This document shows, piece after piece, positions 9,401 through 17,585 of a DNA stretch of 64,000 bases (positions are counted from its first letter, which is position 1; each line of letters starts with the position of its first letter). The stretch lies in assembly GCA_947632605.1 (NCBI GenBank), contig CANRPX010000005.1, positions 1-64,000 on the forward strand, given 5' to 3'. The notes under the pieces are model-generated. The model was given only the letters and a program-made list of their open reading frames with translations, had not been told where the DNA came from and did no database searches. Made by a program: the position numbers and the translations under genes. Origin of the DNA: an uncultured Clostridia bacterium (GTDB taxonomy: Bacteria; Bacillota; Clostridia; TANB77; CAG-508).

Positions 9401-12400
9401 CAGTTTTCATCTAAACACCATCCATCAAATATATATCCTACTCTTGTTGGTGTATATTCTACACTACCTGAATTCCATTGTGCATAAAGGTCTACTACTC
9501 CACCTTCTTCTGAGCTTAAGTTTAATACTTTTTCTTTTTCTGCAAATGTTCTTTCTGTTCCTTCTGCATTTAAATTCCAATTCCTAAATGTATATATTGC
9601 TACTCTTTTTTCATCTACACTATTTGCATAATTATGATTGTATGTTACTGTATATTTTCTTTCAAAGCCATTTGGTGTTAGTTCTTTTTCTTGGTCATAT
9701 ATATGTGTGCTTTCTGCTGTGTTTCCACCTGTTGCTGTGTTTCCATTATATCTTACTGTATATTTTATTGGTGTCCACTTTGCATATAGTGTTGTGTCTT
9801 GTGTCGGTACGAATTCATCATTTACTTTATTTTGACATGTACTTTCTGTATACCATCCACTAAATATATATCCTGTTCTTGTTGGCAAATATGATATACT
9901 TCCTGGATTCCATTGTGCATAAAGATTTACTACTCCACCGTTTTCTGAACTTAAGTTTTTTACTGACTGCTTATCTGTAAATGATTCTCCTGTATCTTCT
10001 TTAGTTCTTGTCCAACTTTTAAATGTGTATGTTGCTACTCTTTTTTCATCTACACTATCTGGATAATTATGATTGTATGTTACTGTATATTTTCTTTCAA
10101 AGCCATTTGGTGTTAATTCTTTTTCTTGATCATATATGTGTTTGCTATCTGCTGTTGCCCCACCTGTTGCCTTATTTCCATTATATTTTACTGTATATTC
10201 TATTGGTATCCATTTTGCATATAATGTTGTGTCTCGTGTTGGCACATAATTGTCACTTGCTTTATTTTGACATGTACTTTCTGTGTACCATCCATCAAAA
10301 ATATATCCTGTTCTTGTTGGTGTATATGACACACTTCCTGGATTCCATTGTGCATAAAGATTTACTATTCCATTATTTTCTGAACTTAAGTTTTTTACAT
10401 TTTCTTTTTCTGCAAATGTTCTTCCCGTTCCCTCTGCATTTAAATTCCAATTTTTAAATGTGTATGTCGCTACTCTTTTTTCATCTACACTATCTGGATA
10501 ATTATGATTGTATGTTACTGTATATTTTCTTTCAAAGCCATTTGGTGTTAGTTCTTTTTCTTGATCATATATATGTTTGCTATCTGCTGTGGCCCCACCT
10601 GTTGATCCGTTTCCATTATATTTTACTGTATACCCAATTGGTTCCCATTTTGCATATAATGTTGTGTTTTGTGTTGGTACAAAGTTATCATTTACTCTAT
10701 TTTGGCATGTACTTTCTGTGTACCATCCACTAAATGTATATCCTGTTCTTGTTGGTGTATATGACACACTTCCCGGATTCCACTGTGCATAAAGATTTAC
10801 TATTCCACCGTTTTCTGAACTTAAGTTTCTTACTGACTGCTTATCTGTAAATGACTCTCCTGTATCTTCTTGTGTTCTTGTCCAACTTTTAAATGTGTAT
10901 GTTGCTACTTTTTTTTCATCTACACTACCTGGATAATTATGATTGTATGTTACTGTGTATTTTCTTTCAAAGCCATTTGGTGTTAATTCTTTTCCTTGAT
11001 CATATATGTGTTTACTATCTGCTGTGGCCCCGCCTGTTGCTTTGTTTCCGTTATATTTTACTGTATATTCTATTGGTGTCCATTTTGCATATAATGTTGT
11101 GTTCTGTGTTGGCACATAATTGTCACTTGCTTTATTTTGACATGTACTTTCTGTGTACCATCCGCTAAATATATATCCTGTTCTTGTTGGTGTATATGAC
11201 ACACTTCCCGGATTCCATTGTGCATAAAGATTTACTACTCCACTATTTTCTGTACTTAAATTTTTTACTGATTGTTTATCATTAAATGACTCTCCTGTTC
11301 CATTTTGATTTCTTGTCCAGTTTTTAAATGTGTATGTTGCTACTCTTTTTTCATCTACACTATTTGCATAATTATGGTTATATGTTACTGTATATTTTCT
11401 TTCAAAACCATTTGGTGTTAATGCTTTTGATTCATCATATATATGTGTACTATCTGCTGTGGCCCCACCTGTTGATCCATTTCCATTATATTTTACTGTA
11501 TATCCAATTGGTGTCCATTTTGCATATAATGTTGTGTTTTGTGTTGGCACAAAGTTATCATTTACTTTATTTTGACATGTACTTTCTGTGTACCATCCAC
11601 TAAATGTATATCCTGTTCTTGTTGGCGTGTATGACACACTTCCCGGATTCCACTGTGCATATAAATTTATTGTATCTCCATCTTTTGAAGTTAAATTATT
11701 TACTACTTGGCTGTTATTATATGACTTACCAGTTCCAGCAGCATTTATATTCCAATTTTTAAATGTGTATGTTGCTACTTTCGTTTCATTTACACTATTT
11801 GCATAATTGTGGTTATATGTTACTACATATTGTTTTACAAACCCATTTGGTGTTAATGTTTTATCTTGATCATATTTATGTGCACTATCAGCTGTAGCCC
11901 CACCTGTTGATCCATTTCCATTATATTTCACTGTATATTCTATTGGTGTCCAATGAGCAAAAAATGTTGTATCATTAGATATTTCTACTAATGAATTCTC
12001 AGTTATGTAATTATTATCTGTTTTTGAAAAATACCATTTTCCATCCCATGCTCTATATCCTGTTCTTGGTTTTGTTTTTGGTAATGTTCCATATACTTGT
12101 GTTGAAATAACATCTTTTGATTTTATTGCTCCATCTGCTAATTCTCCTCCATTTGGATCAAAAGTAGCTCTATATGTTGCTAAAATACCTTTACCTTTAA
12201 TATTTTTAAATCTTGCTTGTGGTTGACTCCAAGACCAAAAACCGTATGATCCTTGTAATATTGGATTGTTTGTATCTGTATAACGTAATACTTCTTCTTG
12301 ATTGCCATCACCATTTGCATCTATATAAACAGTTATCGTATTATCAATTGCTGTAATTTTAACATTTGTATACTCATATCTTTTCCAATAAAGATTTTCT

Positions 12401-12924
12401 GTATTGCATTTACATACTAAGTTATTTTTTAAAATATTTCCATCAAAATTTGAATTTTCTAATTTATATAATCCAGATTCTGCTGGTCCCCATATATCAG
12501 TATTTCTCATAACAAATACATATCCAGTAAATTTTTGGTTATTTTCTGAAAATCTTATCATACATCCCATATAGTCATCATCAGCATGGAAACCACCTAA
12601 ATCCATAGAAATTTCCATTTTTGAAAAGTTAGTGTCGGGACGATAAAAACCTGTTAAGTTATCTGTGTTTTCTGCATTTACAATATAATGACCTCCTGCA
12701 TCATATTGATCACCTGTTTCTTGATAACTCCATTGTCCTGGATACTGCAAACTTCCATCACTTTTGTAAATAGAAATTTGTCTCCACTTTTGTTGTACAT
12801 CGTTTGGTTCAACACTTATATCTACTTCATATTCTCCAACTCCTAAAACAGTTGGAATATTAATACTAATGAATATAATTAGCATAATGATTGTAATCAT
12901 TATATAAAGACATTTTTTCTTCAT
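6499..12924 (-). CDS. Giant surface adhesin: LamG-like domain, InlB B-repeats, MucBP-like repeats
   Basis: This 2,141-residue cell-surface protein starts with a signal peptide (about 1-29). A beta-sandwich region of laminin-G/concanavalin type (about 35-245) follows, then one partial and seven full InlB B-repeat (Listeria-Bacteroides) units. These show the YTVKYNGN / YTFKNW / GYIFSGWYTES / LYAKW pattern. About nine MucBP-like units (VKVEYVDKETG ... YYY) come next, then a Pro/Glu/Lys/Asn linker. The C-terminus has PYTGD, a hydrophobic helix and a KGKKKIYK tail, a non-canonical sortase signal. InlB repeats and MucBP domains are known in host- and mucin-binding proteins, so a gut adhesin is likely. 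The ribosome site AAAGGAG lies 11 bases before the ATG. It has its own terminator and stands alone as a transcription unit. Confidence 0.85.
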   Translation of the reverse strand: MKKKCLYIMITIIMLIIFISINIPTVLGVGEYEVDISVEPNDVQQKWRQISIYKSDGSLQYPGQWSYQETGDQYDAGGHYIVNAENTDNLTGFYRPDTNFSKMEISMDLGGFHADDDYMGCMIRFSENNQKFTGYVFVMRNTDIWGPAESGLYKLENSNFDGNILKNNLVCKCNTENLYWKRYEYTNVKITAIDNTITVYIDANGDGNQEEVLRYTDTNNPILQGSYGFWSWSQPQARFKNIKGKGILATYRATFDPNGGELADGAIKSKDVISTQVYGTLPKTKPRTGYRAWDGKWYFSKTDNNYITENSLVEISNDTTFFAHWTPIEYTVKYNGNGSTGGATADSAHKYDQDKTLTPNGFVKQYVVTYNHNYANSVNETKVATYTFKNWNINAAGTGKSYNNSQVVNNLTSKDGDTINLYAQWNPGSVSYTPTRTGYTFSGWYTESTCQNKVNDNFVPTQNTTLYAKWTPIGYTVKYNGNGSTGGATADSTHIYDESKALTPNGFERKYTVTYNHNYANSVDEKRVATYTFKNWTRNQNGTGESFNDKQSVKNLSTENSGVVNLYAQWNPGSVSYTPTRTGYIFSGWYTESTCQNKASDNYVPTQNTTLYAKWTPIEYTVKYNGNKATGGATADSKHIYDQGKELTPNGFERKYTVTYNHNYPGSVDEKKVATYTFKSWTRTQEDTGESFTDKQSVRNLSSENGGIVNLYAQWNPGSVSYTPTRTGYTFSGWYTESTCQNRVNDNFVPTQNTTLYAKWEPIGYTVKYNGNGSTGGATADSKHIYDQEKELTPNGFERKYTVTYNHNYPDSVDEKRVATYTFKNWNLNAEGTGRTFAEKENVKNLSSENNGIVNLYAQWNPGSVSYTPTRTGYIFDGWYTESTCQNKASDNYVPTRDTTLYAKWIPIEYTVKYNGNKATGGATADSKHIYDQEKELTPNGFERKYTVTYNHNYPDSVDEKRVATYTFKSWTRTKEDTGESFTDKQSVKNLSSENGGVVNLYAQWNPGSISYLPTRTGYIFSGWYTESTCQNKVNDEFVPTQDTTLYAKWTPIKYTVRYNGNTATGGNTAESTHIYDQEKELTPNGFERKYTVTYNHNYANSVDEKRVAIYTFRNWNLNAEGTERTFAEKEKVLNLSSEEGGVVDLYAQWNSGSVEYTPTRVGYIFDGWCLDENCENKILEADNTVYVPTQDITLYAKWIPIKYTVKYHGNKATSGDTADSIHTYDEPKALTENGFKREYKVTFNHNYSFGGEEEKVAEYTFKNWSINENGSGNTYKNKEKVLNLSSEEGGVVDLYAQWNPGSVEYTPTRTGYTFIGWYLDKECTQKILEPNNTEYIPTKDIELYAGWRINQYQYKIKYYYNGVLYNENTETHLATFMDLITTYPEKSMEGYELRSVDYCPLRITEREDLNVINVYYVKKTAKVIVHYYEEGTVNRLSNDVIIEGKVGDPYTTKPAEDIPKEYELVKMPDNSEGIMQEDIIEVDYNYKLKDGKVIVKYLEKDTLKKVEEDVEIEGKIGSEYNAEEKEIEGYECVGNSGNTTGTIKLEPTEVEYYYAGKTKVIVRHIDVETNDVIIEEEKEGLVGDLYTSRAKDIEHYILERKPQKETVRMTKEPIVLEYYYRKVHPASVIEKHIDIKSEEVLYNQTYKGYEGDPYTTKEKEFEGYDIVMEQYPDNSEGYMIDGVIEVKYYYIRKASVKVEYVDKETGRKLQEKDPETEKEKDSTEYIYGHEGDIYETKEKEFEGYELIEVPDNSKGEMKIEVKENGTVVTETVVTYYYGRKARVIERHIDIKQEEMIDEEIIYESYVGDDYEITEKEIEGYDIVKEKMPKNSKGKMTKEDIIVEYYYIRKASVKVEYVDKETGEILKGKNIETGELEDSTEYMYGHEGDKYETKEKGFEGYEIVEVPENWKGEMKVERKEDGTVETELVVTYYYSIKMQVKVEYVEKETGETLKGKNTETGELEDSTEYIYGHEGDQYETKEKEFEGYKLLEKPENWKGEMKAERKEDGTVETEIVVKYYYEKEEEKTEPVEPNKDNKPENKPEKPSKEPSNVPSQEQVKEEKREEQVIQANTGESTEKTQNNNSDNTKEEEKRTTEKPNIAPYTGDKTPIIAGGTIIVVIISNIIAQFILWLKGKKKIYK
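6855..8880 (-). repeat. MucBP-like repeat block inside the adhesin gene
   Basis: About nine units of 66-87 codons each end in a YYY or YYYIRK strand and carry the GDxYETKEKEFEGYE core. The last four are most alike at DNA level (recurring CATGTCCATATATATA in plus-strand notation), suggesting recent internal duplication. Confidence 0.75.
8881..11943 (-). repeat. Tandem InlB B-repeat units, 435-bp period
   Basis: Seven unit starts can be read at 11943, 11508, 11073, 10638, 10203, 9768 and 9321. The first five steps are exactly 435 bp (145 codons), the sixth is 447 bp and the last unit is 441 bp. The extra codons in units 6 and 7 fall just before the YVPT strand. Units are very similar in DNA as well as protein, so unequal recombination and collapsed assembly are both possible here. 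Confidence 0.9.
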
Positions 12925-13218
12925 GTTAAAATCTTCTCCTTTCCGTTTTGTATTAATTAAAAATAGACATTTTTAAACAAATAATATTTTATTTCTCTTT
13001 ATAAATATACTATTTTAAGTTTGATTTGCATATAACAGCAATATTAAGTTTATTGGCCTTTTTGATGGTTTTCTTACGCATTAACATCCTTCTATTTTTT
13101 ATCTTTTTTGTTTCTTTTTTAACTTTATATAACAAAATATATAACAAAAACTTTAAATATATCCTGATTTACTAGGGATTAAAGAAGTTTACATATTTCT
13201 AACTTTTGTAAAACAAAA
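12925..13218. other. Upstream region of the adhesin gene
   Basis: About 290 bases that should contain the adhesin promoter. It is strongly T-rich on the plus strand. I find no -35/-10 pair I would defend. A small candidate frame (13010-13087) interrupts the AT-only sequence. Confidence 0.4.
13010..13087 (-). CDS. Possible basic leader peptide
   Basis: A 23- or 25-residue frame (ATG at 13081 or 13087, TAG at 13010-13012). AAGGA lies five bases before the inner ATG. The predicted peptide begins MRKKTIKKANKL and is very basic. Its codons CGT, ACC, ATC and GCC are rare in neighbouring genes. It lies about 85 bases upstream of the giant adhesin gene on the same strand. It could be a leader peptide or a chance frame. 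Confidence 0.25.
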   Translation of the reverse strand: MLMRKKTIKKANKLNIAVICKSNLK

Positions 13219-13255
13219 AAATCTAAATTGCTAAAACCTTTAACAATTTAGATTT
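13219..13255 (-). terminator. Terminator of prfA
   Basis: A 12-bp stem (13219-13230 with 13244-13255) is followed on the minus strand by TTTTTTGTTT. It lies about 50 bases after the prfA stop. Confidence 0.85.
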
Positions 13256-13306
13256 CTATTAATATTATTTATTTTTAAATCTTAATACTGTGTTTATCAA
13301 TAAGAC

Positions 13307-14368
13307 TTATTCATTATTACCCTTTAATTTTTCGGCTCTATCTGTTGCAATTAAATTATCTATCATTTCATCCATATCACCATTTAAGAAGTTTTCCATT
13401 TGAAAAATACTTAATCCAATTCTATGATCTGTTATTCTTCCTTGAGGATAATTATAAGTTCTTATCTTTTCACTTCTATCTCCAGAACCAACTTGACTTC
13501 TTCTTTCACTTGCAACTGCTTTTTCTTGTTTTTCTCTTTCCATTTCATAAATTCTAGAACGAAGTAATCTCATTGCATATTCTCTATTTTGTAATTGAGA
13601 TCTTTCTGTTTGACATTCTGCAACAATTCCTGTTGGTTCATGTATAAGTCTAACAGCTGAAGAAGTTTTATTAACATGTTGTCCACCTGCACCAGAAGCT
13701 CTAAAAACTTCCATTTTGATATCTGCTGGATTTATATCTACTTCAACATCTTCTACTTCTGGTAAAACAGCAACAGTAGCTGTTGATGTATGAATTCTTC
13801 CACTACTTTCTGTATCTGGAACTCTTTGAACTCTGTGTACTCCACTTTCAAATTTAAATCTACTATATGCACCTTTTCCAGTTATCATAAAAGATATTTC
13901 TTTATATCCACCTATTCCAGTTTCATTTTCATTTATAACTTGAATTTGAAAATGTTTTCTTTCAGCATACATAGAATACATTCTAAATAATACTCCAGCA
14001 AATAACGCTGCTTCTTCTCCACCTGCTCCAGCTCTTATTTCACAAATAACATTGCTGTCATCATTTGGATCTTTTGGAATTAATAAGATTTTTAGCTCTT
14101 CTTCTATTTTAGGCAATTTTTCTTTTGCTTCCAACATCTCCATTTCAGCTAATTCTTTCATTTCTGGATCATCAAGCATTTCTTTAGCTTCTTCTAAATC
14201 TTTTGCTACCTTTTTGTATTCTCTATATTTTAAAACAACTTCTTCTATGTCACTATGTTCTTTCATTAGTTTTTTCCATTCATTTTGCTTAGAAATAACT
14301 TCTGGATCACTAATTAAATTATTTAACTCTTCATATCTTTTTTCAACATCATCTAATCTTTGAAACAT
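13307..14368 (-). CDS. prfA: Peptide chain release factor 1
   Basis: RF1 reads UAA and UAG at the ribosomal A site and triggers release of the finished protein. The protein has the normal RF1 length (353 residues). It has the universal GGQ catalytic motif in [10 protein letters not shown] and the stop-recognition loop at [14 protein letters not shown], where the PxT tripeptide marks RF1 rather than RF2 (SPF). The N-terminal helical domain (about 1-100) is complete. AAGGAAG precedes the ATG. It is a monocistronic housekeeping gene. Confidence 0.97.
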   Translation of the reverse strand: MFQRLDDVEKRYEELNNLISDPEVISKQNEWKKLMKEHSDIEEVVLKYREYKKVAKDLEEAKEMLDDPEMKELAEMEMLEAKEKLPKIEEELKILLIPKDPNDDSNVICEIRAGAGGEEAALFAGVLFRMYSMYAERKHFQIQVINENETGIGGYKEISFMITGKGAYSRFKFESGVHRVQRVPDTESSGRIHTSTATVAVLPEVEDVEVDINPADIKMEVFRASGAGGQHVNKTSSAVRLIHEPTGIVAECQTERSQLQNREYAMRLLRSRIYEMEREKQEKAVASERRSQVGSGDRSEKIRTYNYPQGRITDHRIGLSIFQMENFLNGDMDEMIDNLIATDRAEKLKGNNE

Positions 14369-14458
14369 AAAATAACTTCCTTTTCTTTAAATTGCTCAAA
14401 TATTATACCATAATTTTACCACTTATACAATGTCTTTTTAATAATATATTACAAAACC

Positions 14459-14486
14459 AAAAGTCGATGTAAATACATCGACTTTT
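14459..14486. terminator. Terminator after the yhaN-like gene
   Basis: A near-perfect 13-bp hairpin (14459-14471 with 14474-14486) lies directly after the stop at 14490. The minus-strand T-run is short (TTTTGG). The plus-strand T-run is longer, so it may work in both directions. Confidence 0.75.
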
Positions 14487-14489
14487 ATT

Positions 14490-16358
14490 TTATATTTTAG
14501 AAACTTCATAACTAATATGTAATTTATCTAAAATTTCTTTCTCTCTACTTGAACAAGTGAAAATTATTATTTGATTACTTTTAAAATTTGTATTTATATA
14601 TCTTAAAATATTTTCTAACCTTTCATTATCAAAATAAGCAAAAGCCTCATCTAATATTATTGGCATTGTTTCATTAGAGATTTCATCTAAAGCACTTAAT
14701 CTTAAAGATATATACATTTGATCTATTGTTCCAACACTTAATCTTGAAACTGGCATATAACTTCCATTTTGTATTTCAATTTTTAAACCTTCATCATCTG
14801 TTAAAACAATATTATCATATCTATTATTTGATATTTTTGATATTATATCAGATAAATTTTTTATAAATCTTGGACTTATATTTGCTTTTACTTTTGCATA
14901 TGCTTTCTCTAAACAATCTTTTGCTATATTATATGAATTATTTAAGCTTAAAAGCTCTTCTCTTTCTTCTTCACTATCTTGCAACTCTTCTTCTAATTTT
15001 GCTAAATCATCTAATTTTTTTGTTATATCTTCTGCTGTTGCTTGCATAGTTTGTAATTCAAATTTTATTGTATTTATTCTATCTTCTTTTCTATCTATTC
15101 TTCTAACAATAGCATCATAATCTCTATTTAAATTTTTTTCAATAAATTCTTTTGATAATAAGTTTTCATATTTTTTAGCAAGTTTTTGTTTTTCTTCTTC
15201 TATTTCTTTATTAAGATTTTCTTCTTTAGTTTTAGCTTCTAACTTTTGAGCTTCTCTATTTTTCTTTAAAACTTCTATTTCATTTATAATTTTATCTTTG
15301 TCATAATTTACTTGTATTGTTTCTACCACTTTTTCATCTGCGTATTTTTTATAAATTATAAAAAATATTGGAATTAAAAAAGCAAAATTTATTATTTTAT
15401 ATGGATTTACAAACATTAATATCACAAAGATTATAATACATAAACTTAAAACTAAATAATAATTATTGTGACTTTCTTTTTTATATTCATTTTTTTCTCG
15501 TTTCTCTGAGATTTGCTCATTTAGTTCTTTTATTTTTTGATTATATTCTTTTTCTAGATTTTTATTAAAATTTATTTCCGCATTCTTTAATTTATTAGCT
15601 TCTAGTTTAGATTTCATTTCTTTTAAAAACTCTTTTTCATATTGAGTTTTCTTTTGATCTTCTAATAGTCTTTGTTTTCTACTCGCATTACCATCTATTC
15701 TGTTTTTATAAGTATCTAAATTCTTTTTTTGCTCAATTAATCTATATATTTTATTTTCTACAACATTTATTGGTCTTTGTGAAGTTCTTGATGTTCCTAC
15801 CTCTTCATTTTGATTTCTATTAATTTTTTCTAGAGTCTTTTTAAATGAAATACTATCATCTCCTGAAGAAACCAAATTACTAATTTTTTGAATAATACTT
15901 CCTTGACTAGATTTACTAAGTTTTATTCCTTCTTGCTCAGTAATAGCAGTACTATAAAAAGTTTCCTCATCAATTCCTGTTTGTTCTGTAAAGAAGTCTA
16001 TTCCTTTTGTTTTATCCATTATAAATTCTTTTGAAATATCTTCTTTTTGAGAATTATATATAATTGGATTTTTCTTTTTAAAATCTCTATAAACTTCATA
16101 ATTTTCACCATTATCTAATGTATATTCGATTTTCCCTGAAAACTCATCAGAATACCATGGTTTAAATTTATCAAAATCTGATATTTCTTTGCCATTTTTA
16201 TTTTTTGAAGCACCATATAATATACAAGAAATAAATTTTTGCATAGTAGATTTTCCAGCTTCATTATCTCCAATTATTAAATTTATTCCATTAGATAATC
16301 TTATATCTTTATCAGTTAATTTTCCAAAAGAATTAATTCTTAAATTATTAATTTTCAA
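14490..16358 (-). CDS. yhaN: SbcC/Rad50-like ATPase, YhaN type
   Basis: This is an SMC-like ATPase of DNA end processing. Walker A is GDNEAGKST (residues 31-39). Long coiled coils occupy ~200-300 and ~370-490. A strongly hydrophobic pair of helices interrupts them (about 300-340), as in YhaN, which unlike SbcC is membrane-associated. The signature RLSVGTIDQMYISL and Walker B PIILDEAFAYFDNER close the head domain. At 622 residues it is shorter than Bacillus YhaN. Its stop-to-start spacing of 12 bases to the upstream nuclease gene shows a two-gene operon like SbcD/SbcC or YhaO/YhaN. A role in DNA break repair is inferred from the family. Confidence 0.85.
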   Translation of the reverse strand: MKINNLRINSFGKLTDKDIRLSNGINLIIGDNEAGKSTMQKFISCILYGASKNKNGKEISDFDKFKPWYSDEFSGKIEYTLDNGENYEVYRDFKKKNPIIYNSQKEDISKEFIMDKTKGIDFFTEQTGIDEETFYSTAITEQEGIKLSKSSQGSIIQKISNLVSSGDDSISFKKTLEKINRNQNEEVGTSRTSQRPINVVENKIYRLIEQKKNLDTYKNRIDGNASRKQRLLEDQKKTQYEKEFLKEMKSKLEANKLKNAEINFNKNLEKEYNQKIKELNEQISEKREKNEYKKESHNNYYLVLSLCIIIFVILMFVNPYKIINFAFLIPIFFIIYKKYADEKVVETIQVNYDKDKIINEIEVLKKNREAQKLEAKTKEENLNKEIEEEKQKLAKKYENLLSKEFIEKNLNRDYDAIVRRIDRKEDRINTIKFELQTMQATAEDITKKLDDLAKLEEELQDSEEEREELLSLNNSYNIAKDCLEKAYAKVKANISPRFIKNLSDIISKISNNRYDNIVLTDDEGLKIEIQNGSYMPVSRLSVGTIDQMYISLRLSALDEISNETMPIILDEAFAYFDNERLENILRYINTNFKSNQIIIFTCSSREKEILDKLHISYEVSKI

Positions 16359-16370
16359 AACATCACCCTC

Positions 16371-17447
16371 TTACATAGCTTCTAATCCTATTTCAATAGC
16401 TTTTTGATATTCTTCTTCTGTACATAGTCCTTTTTCATACATACTAATTACTTCTTTTACGAACATTCCTTTAAGATTCTGTTGTTTTGTAAGTTCATTT
16501 ATATCATAATTTAACTTTGTAGAATTTTTTATTTTAAGAATATTTTCTACTGATAGTATTCTTAAAATTTCTCTTGGATTTATTTCAAAATTTCTTTTTC
16601 CAACTAAATTAATTTTATACATATTATTTTCATTTAAATCCAAACTTAAGATTTTTTCAATTAAATCTTCTTTTGAAAATAACTTGTCTACTTTTAATTC
16701 AATTTCTTCAAATTGTCTATCATCTAGCTTAACAAATTCCATACTAAATGAATCTTTCGTTATATCTCCAACTATCATTCCATGTTCACCTAATTCATCA
16801 AATCCTAATGAAATTGGAGAACCAGGATAATAAATTCTATTTTTGTTTTCTAAATTATTTTTATGAATATGTCCCATTGCAACATAATCAAATCCAATTT
16901 CATTTAATTTAGATTCTAATATTGGATTATAAGACATTCCTTCACTATCTTTTGATCCATTTAAATCGCAATGTGTTATTAATATATTTATTTTTTCTTT
17001 ATCATCTAATTTTATTTTTTCTAGTGGTGATCTATTCATATAAAATTCTGTAAAAGCCATTCCATAAATATTGAAATTATCATCTTCATATTTTTCTACT
17101 TCAAATGAATTTGTAAATATTTTTACATTTTCTCCAAAATCATATTTTTCATAATAAGAATTTCTTATATATGGATCATGGTTTCCAGGTGCTATAAAAA
17201 TTTTTGTATTTGGTATTTCTTTAAAAAGATTAATTATGTATTCTATTGTAGACTTTCTAACATATTCATGTTCATATAAATCGCCCGCAATAAATAAATA
17301 TTCAATATTATTTTTTTTAATATATTGAATTACTTTTTTTAGAACATTTCTTTGTTCTAATCTTCTTTTATCACTTAAATTTTCTCTGGAATTTAAAGAT
17401 GTAAATGGAATATCGAAATGCATATCAGCAATGTGAACAAACTTCAT
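16371..17447 (-). CDS. yhaO: SbcD/Mre11-like metallophosphoesterase nuclease, YhaO type
   Basis: This calcineurin-like phosphoesterase has the full metal-binding set: ADMHFD (residues 7-12), AGDLYEH, APGNHDP, ITHCDL and MGHIHKN. A C-terminal capping domain follows. Such enzymes are Mn-dependent exo/endonucleases working with the Rad50-like ATPase encoded next. At 358 residues it fits YhaO. It is the first gene of the pair; the start agrees with the conserved MKFVHIADMHFD beginning. Confidence 0.88.
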   Translation of the reverse strand: MKFVHIADMHFDIPFTSLNSRENLSDKRRLEQRNVLKKVIQYIKKNNIEYLFIAGDLYEHEYVRKSTIEYIINLFKEIPNTKIFIAPGNHDPYIRNSYYEKYDFGENVKIFTNSFEVEKYEDDNFNIYGMAFTEFYMNRSPLEKIKLDDKEKINILITHCDLNGSKDSEGMSYNPILESKLNEIGFDYVAMGHIHKNNLENKNRIYYPGSPISLGFDELGEHGMIVGDITKDSFSMEFVKLDDRQFEEIELKVDKLFSKEDLIEKILSLDLNENNMYKINLVGKRNFEINPREILRILSVENILKIKNSTKLNYDINELTKQQNLKGMFVKEVISMYEKGLCTEEEYQKAIEIGLEAM

Positions 17448-17562
17448 ATTATATCACCACTCTTATAATAAAATTTCCTTTTTAAGGTTTTATAATTTTA
17501 TCATAATATGCAATAATAGTCAATTAATTCTACGAAACTTTGTTTTGTAAAAGTAAAAAAGT

Positions 17563-17585
17563 AAAAGACTCTATATGAGTCTTTT
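17563..17585 (-). terminator. Terminator of the coupling-protein operon
   Basis: AAAAGACTC (17563-17571) pairs with GAGTCTTTT (17577-17585) across a five-base loop, overlapping the stop codon. The minus-strand sequence continues ACTTTTTTACTTTTAC. Confidence 0.85.

Noticed and set aside
6543-11806. Many long plus-strand leucine-rich frames inside the adhesin gene
   Set aside because: They are antisense shadows of the repeat codons, recur every 435 bp, and lack ribosome sites.
8881-11943. Tandem repeats considered as a CRISPR array
   Set aside because: Units are 435 bp, in frame and coding; there are no short repeats with unique spacers.
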